64,000 nucleotides of DNA from Laccaria trichodermophora (taxonomy: Eukaryota > Basidiomycota > Agaricomycetes > Agaricales > Hydnangiaceae): assembly GCA_018417955.1 (NCBI GenBank), contig JACTVC010000014.1, positions 930,001-994,000 of the forward strand, read 5' to 3'. The notes under the pieces were generated by a model. It saw only the letters and a program-made list of their open reading frames with translations, did no database searches and was not told where the DNA came from. Shown here piece by piece: positions 11,332 through 19,807 of this stretch (position 1 is the stretch's first letter; each line of letters starts with the position of its first letter). The position numbers and the translations under genes were made by a program.

Positions 11332-12000
11332 ATGGGACGCAATTTACGCCATCTCCTCCTCTCCCTGCTCGCCTCTTATTATATGGCACCCATTCAGGCT
11401 CGTTTCACAAAAACGACATGCTGGATTGGTGCGGACACCGCTTGCATCCAGAAGAATGGAGCTGGTGCTTGGTGCTATATACCTAATTTTCTTCCTGGAA
11501 TAGTATCGACGTCTTGCACGGGAACTACCAGTTACACCGACCCAAACTTTGCCACCGTGCTAGAGGTCCACCTCGCTCAAGGCCTATCTGTCGCCTACTA
11601 CAACGGCATTGATAATGGTTTACTCGGTGGTGCTGACTATCCTGTCCCTTCCAATCCAGGTGTCATTCGTCTCTGTGCATCCGGTCAAGCTGGAGATGGC
11701 AGTTACCAAACCGTGTGCATGAACACTGTGGCTGATAATACTTTTGGCGCAAGTTCGGATTGTTTGGTCATTAGAGGCCAGAAGAATGTTACGGATGGAT
11801 GTTATTCGCCAAACGTGGTTGCCCATAGTCCATCTTCCATCACTTCTTCCCCTGGTTTGGTGTCGACCTCACCCCCGGGTTGCACCTCATCCCCGGGGTC
11901 CACCAATTCTGGATCATCACATACACCGGCACAAGCAAACGGTGCTCAGTCGCTGTTTTATAGGGTATCACTGCTTGGTCTTCCAGTAATTTTTTGGTAA
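11332..12000 (+). CDS. Secreted eight-cysteine family protein, copy B (single domain)
   Basis: 222 residues. Signal peptide 1-23 (MGRNLRHLLLSLLASYYMAP), one complete eight-cysteine domain with all eight Cys in the family spacing, the QKNVTDGCY sequon, and a Ser/Pro/Thr-rich linker. It ends in a short hydrophobic tail (RVSLLGLPVIFW) where copies A and D-F continue into a second domain. This is the simplest arrangement in cluster 1 and fits a secreted or GPI-anchored protein. The tail is short for a GPI signal, so secretion without an anchor is possible. The ATG at 11332 is chosen because it begins the signal peptide; an upstream in-frame ATG at 11227 would bury it. Function unknown. Confidence 0.8.
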   Translation: MGRNLRHLLLSLLASYYMAPIQARFTKTTCWIGADTACIQKNGAGAWCYIPNFLPGIVSTSCTGTTSYTDPNFATVLEVHLAQGLSVAYYNGIDNGLLGGADYPVPSNPGVIRLCASGQAGDGSYQTVCMNTVADNTFGASSDCLVIRGQKNVTDGCYSPNVVAHSPSSITSSPGLVSTSPPGCTSSPGSTNSGSSHTPAQANGAQSLFYRVSLLGLPVIFW

Positions 12001-12159
12001 TTTTGGCCTCCTTACTAAATTGAGTAGTCTCTTACCAATCTCTTACTTCTTCTCGCTTATTACGCGTAGATGCCCTCTCCCATTCCTTCGTCCAATCATA
12101 GTCTTACCTCACCTTGGCCTTTTATGCTCCCTTGCGACCTGCTTAGTACATGACCCATA

Positions 12160-12640
12160 TAAAAGGCGGATTTGTTGAGAGGAAGTAATAATGGCACGGC
12201 AGGCTTTTTTCTTAGTCACAGTTGCACTGGTCACGGTCTCCTCTTCTCAACCTCTTCTAGGTACTCACTGCTTGAACTCCCGGTCCTGGCCCATCGCCTG
12301 ACGGTCCTCTCCCGAACACTTGTCATTGGCTCATCGTCGTCTTCCTTCATCCAATCTATCTGCAGCGGAGCTCTTTGTTACGTCACCCTCTCACAGTGTT
12401 CAGCGAGCCTGGGCGGCTATCATATCGACTGTTCGTTAACTGTTTGCCATCATGACACGATGAGGCTCAATCTGGCTCAATGTGAAAAAAACTAGCTGGT
12501 CAATGACATCGACAGATCGTTATGAAGGATGAAAATAGCCTGACGGGCCGTACCTGAACTGAGCCTCCTCCTCGTTCAAAGTGGGCCGGCCGTGCACGCA
12601 CTGTCGCACTGACACGCTACCTACGCAAGTTCCTCAGGTT
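12160..12640 (+). repeat. Orphan copy of xanA tail plus array leader, no family gene behind it
   Basis: Bases 12165-12205 match the start of the xanA 3' UTR (GGATTTGTTGAGAGGAAG). From about 12330 the leader of the array follows, including the GACAGATCGTTATGAAGG element at about 12508 and CCTACGCAAGTTCCTCAGG where the 5' UTR donor would be. Homology then stops at about 12640, and the family gene expected here is absent. Confidence 0.65.
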
Positions 12641-12868
12641 CTAGGAAGTAATTTACTTCTTGACATTTTGAGGGATGCTTTCTGCTTTACTCAAGTCAAT
12701 TGAAAGCGAATTTCTACGAACTTCTTGCAGGCGGCTTGAACTCACAGTCTTCCATCAGCCGGCTTCCGCACAGTTTTCACCTGGGTTACACGCACAGCCT
12801 CACTTTGAAGCACCTCCAAGCCTCAAGCACACTAGACGGCAGAGACAGCACCAGCTATTTCCAGCATT

Positions 12869-13317
12869 ATGGACGAGCGACCCAGTTTCGTTGTTGACCA
12901 CAGTGTGAACGCACTGGCCGACGCTCTTGAAGCGCTCTCAACCAATGACCCTGTTCCGGCGCTCCCTCAGGCTCACACTCCTCCAGCGCCTCTCCCTCTG
13001 TCTATTTCATCCGTAACCACCCCTCGCCGCGGAAGAAAGTATTACTCTGTCACTATTGGAAAGCGCTGTGGTGTTTTTGACCAGTGGTGTGTTTATTGTC
13101 TATTCCATGACCTATTATTTGTTTCCACTCATAGAGACCTAGGTCTTATGTTAAGCCATTAGTTGATGGTGTTTCTAAGGCCACATTTACTGGGTTCAAG
13201 GTTTATGATGATGCTGTCAAGGATTATCTCGAAGCGAAGGCAGCAGGATTGGTGAGGGTGGTCAGAGACCCAGGTGACGAGTTAGTTTATGGGCCTCTTT
13301 CTAAAGCCGTTATGTAA
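12869..13317 (+). CDS. Small RNase H1 N-terminal (viroplasmin-like) domain protein
   Basis: Two exons: 12869 to about 13093 and about 13141-13317, joined by a 47-base intron (donor GTTTAT, acceptor CTCATAG). About 133 residues. The N-terminal half is Pro/Ala-rich; the second half reads KYYSVTIGKRCGVFDQW, then KPLVDGVSKATFTGFKVYDD and AVKDYLEAKAAGLVRVV, the pattern of the RNase H1 N-terminal domain, a small hybrid-binding fold. No RNase H catalytic domain follows. It sits inside the tandem array, directly after an orphan array leader, and has no similarity to its neighbours, so it looks inserted. The family call rests on recognition by eye; the role is unknown. Confidence 0.65.
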
Positions 13318-13479
13318 TGCACAGGCAGTTTCAGTCATAGTTTCTTTGTATTTCATAGGCTAAGAGTTCAACGTTGCAACGTTCAACATTCAGCTTGCAT
13401 TGGTCACGGTCTCCTCCTCAACGTCAACACTCACTACCAGGTCATCGACTCACGGTCTCCTCTTGAACACTGACCACTC

Positions 13480-13857
13480 GCTCATCGTCGTCCTCCTACA
13501 TCCAATCCATGCGCGACACGGAGCTCTCTGTTACCTCACGACCTTTCCCACTCTCATCACATCGTAACGTGCAGTCGATATTTTAGCCGCCCAGGCCCGC
13601 TAAGCACTGGAAGAGGCTCAATGTGAAAAAACTTGTTGGTCAATGACATTGACAGATCGTTGTGAAGGATGAATATATGTAGCCTCCTAGGCCGCACTCG
13701 AATCGAGCCTCCTCGTCATTAAGTCGGTCGACTCGTGGGCTGTGACACGCGCTGTCCCGCTGACACGCTACCTACGCGTAAGTTCCCCAGGTTCTACGAT
13801 GGTTGTCTGAAGTTGGTTGATTCTCAGTCAACACAGGGAGAATCACTGTACTCAGTG
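13480..13857 (+). promoter_or_regulatory. Conserved leader of copy C, with 5' UTR intron
   Basis: Repeats the array leader, including the GC-rich block near 13585 and a 5' UTR intron at 13778-13836 (GTAAGT to ACACAG). Confidence 0.6.
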
Positions 13858-14797
13858 ATGGGACGCAATTTACACAATCACCTTCTCCTCCTGCTTGCCT
13901 CCTACCATATGGCACCCACTCACGCTCTTTTCACAAAAACAACATGCTGGGCTGGTGGGAACACCGCTTGCATACAACAGAATGCAGCTGGTGCTTGGTG
14001 CTATATTCCTAACGTTTCTGATGGACAAGTAGGGACGTCTTGCACAGGAACTAGGACTTTCAGCGGCGCAGACTTTGCCACCGTGCTAGAGGTTCACCTC
14101 GCTCAAGGCCTGTCCGTCGCCTACTACAACGGCATTGATAACTCTTTACTCGGCGGGGCTAATTATTCTATCCCTTCCACTCCAGGTGTCATTCGTCTCT
14201 GTGCGTCCGGTCAAGCTGGAGATGGGAGTCACCAAACCCTGTGCTTTGTCTGATAATACTTTTGGTGGAGGTCCGTACTGTAATGTTATGAGCGGCCAGA
14301 GGAATGTTACGGATGGGTGTTATTCGTCAAACGTGGTTGTTCATAGTCCATCTTCCATCATTTCTTCCCCTGGTTCAGTGTCGACCTCATCCTCGGGGTC
14401 CCCCAATTCCGGCTCATCACATACCCCTGCACAAGCCAACAGTGCCCAGTCGCTGAACTCGATGCTTCATAGTGTGTTGCTGCTTTGTCTTCCAGTCATT
14501 CTGGCCACTTCCGGATTGAGGGTGTTTGGTCTTCTCACATCACTCGTCGTCGCGTCTTCTTGGCTCCCTTCAACTCATGCTCGTTTGACTCAGACGACAT
14601 GCTGGGGAGACCAATACATTCAACAAAACGCCGTTGGTACATGGTGCTATGAACCCAATTCTGCACCACTCCGAACCACCTCACGCACCAGCATAAACCC
14701 TGCAACCGACATCAGCTTCATTGAAGGAGCCAACTTTTCTTTACCCCCGAATCCGGGGATCATGTGTATGTGTATCGGGTCAAGTTTGGAACTGTGA
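13858..14797 (+). pseudogene. Eight-cysteine family, copy C, frameshifted
   Basis: Starts MGRNLHNHLLLLLASYHMAP with an intact signal peptide and the first five cysteines. At about 14240-14250 eight bases (GTGAACGC in other copies) are missing, so the sixth cysteine motif TLCVNALADN is broken and the frame stops at 14253. The rest of the gene continues in the other frame (about 14250-14797): sequon region, Ser/Thr linker, hydrophobic segment and a second domain start that ends CIGSSLEL, as in copy A. As it stands it could give only a 131-residue secreted fragment. Confidence 0.8.
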
Positions 14798-15280
14798 CGG
14801 CCATCACTAACATTACACTGGTCTTATCCAACGGACTCTTTCCCCTTCTCTTTGGGCTTACAGGCCTTCCAACGCTTACGCATCCTCTATCGCTTATGCA
14901 TATACCCCTTCCCCATTCTCCTTCATCTAATCATAGTCTTCACATTCCACCTTTCTGGCCTTGGCCTTTTCCATTTCTCTGCGACAGAAACACCCGTGAC
15001 CCTTCTGTCTAGTAAAAAAAAGTCTGCTAGTATCTACGAAGTGGACTCAGACCCTGGTGACGAAACAACCTTGCTTTTCATTGAACCCTACAACTCTATT
15101 GAATGCTATGTCTGCATCTCGTTACTGCCTCAGAACCCGCCCTGCCAGCGCTGGCGTAGCTGCTCAGCAAGTATGGTTCAAGCGCCTAATATTGAGCTTG
15201 CAAACTGTCGCGTTGGAGGAATTCCACGCGTCGCAACGTGGTTACATCAGTCACGGGTCTCTTAAACACTCACCACTCGC
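14798..15280. other. Array spacer
   Basis: 3' flank of copy C, similar to the flanks of A and E (pyrimidine-rich, with CTTTCTGGCCTTGGCCTTTT near 14950). It includes a degenerate copy of the coding-like stretch seen at 10420-10620. No gene supported. Confidence 0.5.
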
Positions 15281-15670
15281 TCGTCGTCGTCCTCCTATCC
15301 TAGGTACATGCATCCAATCTATGTGCACTGCGGATTTCTGTGTTCACGACTTTTTGTGTCTCATCTTGTCATAGTGGTTCTATTGCAAGCGGTCAAGAAT
15401 TTTAGCCGCCCAGATCCGCAAAGCACTGGAAGAGGCTCAATGTGAACAAAACTACAGGTCAATGGCATTGACAGATCGTTGTGAAGGACGAAGATAGCCT
15501 GACAGGCCGCACTTGAGTCGAGCCTCCTCGTCATCCAAGTGGGTCGACTCGTAAGCCATGACACGCATTGTCGCACCGACACGCTACCTACGCGTCAGTT
15601 CCTCAGGTTATGTGGTCGTCTGAAGTTTGTTGATTCTTAGTTAATACAGAAAGAATCACTGTTGTCAACA
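15281..15670 (+). promoter_or_regulatory. Conserved leader of copy D, UTR-intron donor altered
   Basis: Same leader. The donor at 15594 reads GTCAGT instead of GTAAGT, and the acceptor is AATACAG ending 15649. Confidence 0.6.
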
Positions 15671-16654
15671 ATGGGACGCAATTTACGCAATATCCTCCTC
15701 CCCTTGCTCTCCTTTCACTATATGGCACCCGCTCACGCTCGTTTCACAAAAACGACATGCTGGAATGATGGGAACACTGCTTGCATCCAGCAGAATTCAG
15801 CTGGTGCTTGGTGCTATATCCCTGATGTTTCTTCTAGACTAGCAACGACGTCTTGCACAGGAACTAACAGTATCAGCGACGCAAACTTTGCCACCGTTGT
15901 GGAGGTCCACCTTGCTCAAGGCCTATCCGTTGCCCACTACAACGGCATTGATAATTCTTTGCTTGGTGGCGCCGACTATTCTATCCCTTCTAATCCAGGT
16001 GTCATTCGTCTCTGTGTGTCCGGCCAATCCGGAGATGGGAATTATCAAACCGTGTGCATGAACGCTTTGGCTGATAATACTTTTTTTGCAAGTTCGTATT
16101 GTGAGGTTATTAAAGGTCAGAAGAATGTTACGGATGGGTGCTATTCGCCAAACGTCGCCGTTCATACTCCATCTTCCATCATTTCTTCCTCTGGCCCGGT
16201 ATCGACCTCATCGCCTAGGTCCACCTCAGTCCCGTCCACGTCATCTCCAGGGTCCACCAATTCTGGCTCATCATATACCCCTTCACAAGCCAACGGTGCC
16301 CAGTCGCTAAATTCGATGCTTCATGGTGTATTGTGGCTTTGTCTTCCAGTGATTTTGGCCTCTTCCAGATATAGGGTGTTTGGTCTCCTCATGTCACTCG
16401 TCGTCGCGTCTTCTTGGCTCCCTTCAAGTCACGCTCGTTTAACTCAGGCGACATGCAGGAATGACCAATGCATTCAACAAAGCTCCGTTGGTACATGGTT
16501 CTATATAACCAATTCTGCACCAATCCGAACCACCTCATGCACCAGCACAAACCCCGTAAACGCAGACATGGCTTCTGTAATGGAAGCCCGTCTCTCCATC
16601 GCATTTTACAACGGCTTTCTTGGAGGAGCCAACTTCTCTGGTACCACGGATTAG
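15671..16654 (+). CDS. Secreted eight-cysteine family protein, copy D (second domain degraded)
   Basis: 327 residues. Signal peptide about 1-23, then a complete first domain with all eight cysteines (WCYIPDVSS, NPGVIRLCVSG, QTVCMNALADN, QKNVTDGCY). The Ser/Thr/Pro linker is longer than in other copies, with a repeated SxPGST motif. A hydrophobic segment (about 226-250) is followed by a second domain in which the CYIP cysteine is replaced (WFYIT) and a deletion removes part of HLSQGLSIAFYNGVDN; it ends FLGGANFSGTTD. Downstream bases to about 16865 still show the decayed remainder. The first domain is probably functional; the second is not expected to fold. Possibly still expressed. Confidence 0.7.
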   Translation: MGRNLRNILLPLLSFHYMAPAHARFTKTTCWNDGNTACIQQNSAGAWCYIPDVSSRLATTSCTGTNSISDANFATVVEVHLAQGLSVAHYNGIDNSLLGGADYSIPSNPGVIRLCVSGQSGDGNYQTVCMNALADNTFFASSYCEVIKGQKNVTDGCYSPNVAVHTPSSIISSSGPVSTSSPRSTSVPSTSSPGSTNSGSSYTPSQANGAQSLNSMLHGVLWLCLPVILASSRYRVFGLLMSLVVASSWLPSSHARLTQATCRNDQCIQQSSVGTWFYITNSAPIRTTSCTSTNPVNADMASVMEARLSIAFYNGFLGGANFSGTTD

Positions 16655-17033
16655 AGAATCATTCGTAGGCGAGGAAGAGACAGCTGAGACGGTGTGTGAA
16701 CATGTTGGTGGATGAGGCGTATGAGAGCAATGATAGGGAGTAGAATGTTACGGATGGGTGACATTATGCGATTAGGAAAATGAAGATTAGGGCGGTGAAG
16801 AGTCCGTCCCCTTCGATGACACTGACGACGGTGTGGAAGGTTCGAGCGACTAGCTTTCCGGACGCACGCCAGTCATCCTTTGTCTCTAGGTGCCTCTAAT
16901 CGTTGGAGATCAGTAGGAAGTCTTTGCGATGTTTATAAACAAACCATTTACGATTTTTGTAAATCAAATTTTCTGATATCGATGAGGAGACCTGCCTTAC
17001 TTCCTCCCTTGACACTGAACACATCGACATATG
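16655..17033 (+). pseudogene. Decayed remainder of the second domain of copy D
   Basis: Bases 16680-16865 match the end of copy F (GAATGTTACGGATGGGTG at about 16741, and GTGAAGAGTCCG near 16795) but with stops and shifts. The rest is 3' flank shared with copy F. Confidence 0.65.
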
Positions 17034-17285
17034 TCAGTACACAAACAAGATTGGCGCTTGAAGCCTTACCTTGCAAGTTCCCTGCATCTTGCGACGTTCG
17101 TAATACCATGCCCCAAATCCGCAAGACACTCTATGAAGGTTGAATTCACTTGATGTCCATGGGCTTCCTATTGCTGCCTTTCTGGCGGTTGGGGGTGTCG
17201 AGCTTCTCAAGAACAACTTCCACTTGAACCAGCTCACGAATCATCAGAAGAGGAGCTGTGTTCGTCGTTGTCGACTTTGCGTTGT
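17034..17285 (-). repeat. Conserved minus-strand gene fragment, copy 1
   Basis: Similar to 21190-21490. On the minus strand both read VEVVL, then DxPNRQKGxNxKP, and further on a segment SVLRIxGxVLRTSQ. The shared protein-like conservation suggests a piece of an older gene carried in the duplicated unit. Not recognised. Confidence 0.4.
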
Positions 17286-17700
17286 GCGTGTGGCATGCAA
17301 GAGCTCCTTGTTCATCCTCTTCCCTGAGGCGCCAAGCGTAGAGGGGCTTTGCACCCAGAAGGAGCGCACATCACCGACCTTCTAGTAGTTTGTGAGACGT
17401 TGCACAAGATGCGGAGGCCTGACGTACGTGTAAGTATCACTCTTCCCTTTTGCCTCTTCACCTTGCTAAAGCATTGGGTGGACCTAGGCCTGGTGCTACT
17501 CCATGACCGTGGTGTGCTGCTTACGGTCTTGGGGGCGTTGAGGTACGCGTTCCGCCAGTGTCATTTAGCTGTGTCGGATGGCCTGGGCCTTCGGAGGATG
17601 CGGTTAAGTGGGCTCGATGAACAGAGAAAGAGACAGTGTTGAAAGTTGGACAAAGTTTCGTTGAGTAATAATGGGACGGCTGAGAAGAGTAGATATCAGG
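17286..17700 (+). pseudogene. 3' fragment of the xanthine dioxygenase gene
   Basis: Matches xanA from about 8060 to 8510: GCAAGAGCTCC, the exon encoding the GAHITDL region, the exon boundary GACGTACGTG, and the last exon with the distal His segment changed (HDRGVLLTVLGAL). Parts of the last exon are deleted and the reading frame is broken. It lies just upstream of the leader of copy E, the same order as xanA-copy A. Confidence 0.85.
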
Positions 17701-17739
17701 GGAGTTTGGTTTCGTTTACGGTCTGGTCTCTTCTTGAAC

Positions 17740-18117
17740 GTTTGAACACTCACCGGCACCACTATTCAGGTCATCGTCGTCCTCCATCCAATCTATGCGC
17801 GACGCGGAGTTCTGCTGTACCTTATGACTTTCCTCAGTCTCATGATGTCGACAGTAGTGGTGCCTCAATTGACAAACAGTCGATATGTTAGCCGCCCAGG
17901 CCCGCTAAGCACTGGAAGAGGCTCGATGTGAACTAAAACTACACTTGACAGATGGCTGTGAAGGATGAAAATCGCCCGACAGGCTGCTCTTGAATCGAGC
18001 CTCCTCGTTGTCCAAGTGGGTCGACTCGTGGGCCGACGCTATCTACGTGTAAGTTCCTCAGGTTTCATAGTCGTCGTCGGTTAATTTCAAGTCAACACAG
18101 GGAAATTGTACTGAACG
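17740..18117 (+). promoter_or_regulatory. Conserved leader of copy E, with 5' UTR intron
   Basis: Array leader with the GC-rich block near 17891 and a 5' UTR intron at about 18049-18100 (GTAAGT to ACACAG). Shorter than the others by several small deletions. Confidence 0.6.
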
Positions 18118-19045
18118 ATGGGACGCAATTTACGCAATATCCTCCTCCCCCAGCTTGCCTTTTATCATATGGCACCCGTTCACGCTCGTTTCACAAAAAC
18201 GACGTGCTGGGGTGGTGGGAACACCGCTTGCATTCAGCAGAATTCAGCTGGTCCTTGGTGCTATATTCCTGACGTTGTCCGTGGACTAGTAACGACGTCT
18301 TGTGCAGGAACTACTAGTGCCACAGACCCAGATTTTGCCACCGTACTAGAGGTCCACCTCGCTCAAGGCCTATCTGTCGCCTACTACAACGGCATTGATA
18401 ATGGTTTACTCGGTGGGGCTGACTATTCCATTCCTTCTAACCCAGGTGTCATTCGGCTCTGTGTGTCCAGTCAAACCGGAGATAGGACTTACCAAACCAT
18501 ATGCCAGAACGCTTTGGCTGATAACACTTTCGGTGGAGGCGATGTGTCAGGTTATTAGGGGCCAGAAGAACGTTACGGATGGGTGTTACTCGCCAGCCCT
18601 CAATGTTCATAGTCCATCTTCCATCCTTTCTTCCCCTGGTTCAGTGTCGACCTCATCCCCCAATTCCGGCCCAACATATACCCCTGCACAAGCTAACAGT
18701 GCCCAGTCGCTGAACTTGATGCTTCATAGTGTATTGTTGCTTTGTCTTCCAGTCATTTTGGCCTCTTCCAGATTGAGGGTGTTTGGTCTTCTTACGTCAC
18801 TCGTCGTCGCGTCTTCTTGGCTCCCTTCAACTCATGCTCGTTTTACTCAGACGACATGCTGGGGAGACCAATGCATTCAACAAAACTACGTTGGTACATG
18901 GTGCTATGAACCCAATTCTGCACCGCTCCGAACCACCTCACGCACCAGCACAAACCTCACAAGCCTCCTCCTCGGAGCCAACTTTTCTTTACCCCCGGAT
19001 CCACGGATCATGCGTATGTATATCGGGTCAGGCGGGGAACTGTGA
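18118..19045 (+). pseudogene. Eight-cysteine family, copy E, frameshifted
   Basis: Starts MGRNLRNILLPQLAFYHMAP and is intact through the sixth cysteine (TICQNALADNTFGGG). At about 18540 the bases encoding PYCQV are altered (GGCGATGTGTCAGG for GGTCCGTATTGTCAGG), and the frame ends at 18558. The remaining sequence to 19045 continues in another frame with sequon, linker, hydrophobic segment and a truncated second domain ending YIGSGGEL. Its truncated 3' end matches A and C. Confidence 0.8.
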
Positions 19046-19430
19046 TATTATGGACGTCGCCAGCATCGCACTCGTTTATCTTATCTTATCCGACGGACTC
19101 TTTCCCTTTCTCTTTGAGCTTACAGGTCCTCCCATGCTTTTGCGTCCTCTATCGCTTATGCATATGTCCCTCAGCTCGGTCCCCACCCTCCTCCCGCCAA
19201 TCAGTCTTTACTCCATTCCCTTGTGACCCTCCTTATATACATAAACACCCCCTCTGTTTAGTATAAAAGGCCTCCTTGTCTACAATGTTCTACAGTGAAT
19301 TCAGCCATTTAAATAAATTTTTGCGAAGATGGAAGGCATTTTAGTCAATGAAACTGAAGTTGTTATGTAAAAACTATGGAGTGTCACCCAGTTACTGCTA
19401 GCTTATTCAAGTTGAACGTTTGAACGCTCT
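19046..19430. other. Array spacer
   Basis: 3' flank of copy E (like those of A and C) and the start of the next leader. No gene seen. Confidence 0.5.
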
Positions 19431-19807
19431 CCACTCCTCCTGCATCCAATCTCTGCGCGATGCGGAGTTCTGCGTTACCTCACGACTCAGTCTCATCATG
19501 TCGTGATGGTTCCTTTGCAAGCAGTCAACGAATCGTCGACATTTTAGTCGCTCAGGTCCGCAAAGCACTGGAAGAGGCCCAATGTGAAACATAACCAGCA
19601 GGTCAATGACATTGACAGATGGCTGTGAAGGATGAAAATTGCCCGACAGGCCACTCTTACATCGATCCTCGTCATCATCCAAGTGGGCTGACCCGTGGGC
19701 CGCAGTGACCCATCGACACGCTATCTGCGCGTAAGTTCCTCAGGTTCTATAGTCGTCTTAGGTCGGTTGATTTCAAGTCAACACAGGGAGAATCATTGTA
19801 CTCAACG
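19431..19807 (+). promoter_or_regulatory. Conserved leader of copy F, with 5' UTR intron
   Basis: Array leader. The GC-rich block near 19548 is diverged (GTCGCTCAGGTCCGCAAAGC). A 5' UTR intron spans 19731-19786. Confidence 0.6.

Noticed and set aside
12869..13317. Part of a retrotransposon because of the RNase H1-type domain
   Set aside because: No reverse transcriptase, integrase or terminal repeats are seen nearby; the N-terminal hybrid-binding domain alone also occurs in cellular proteins.
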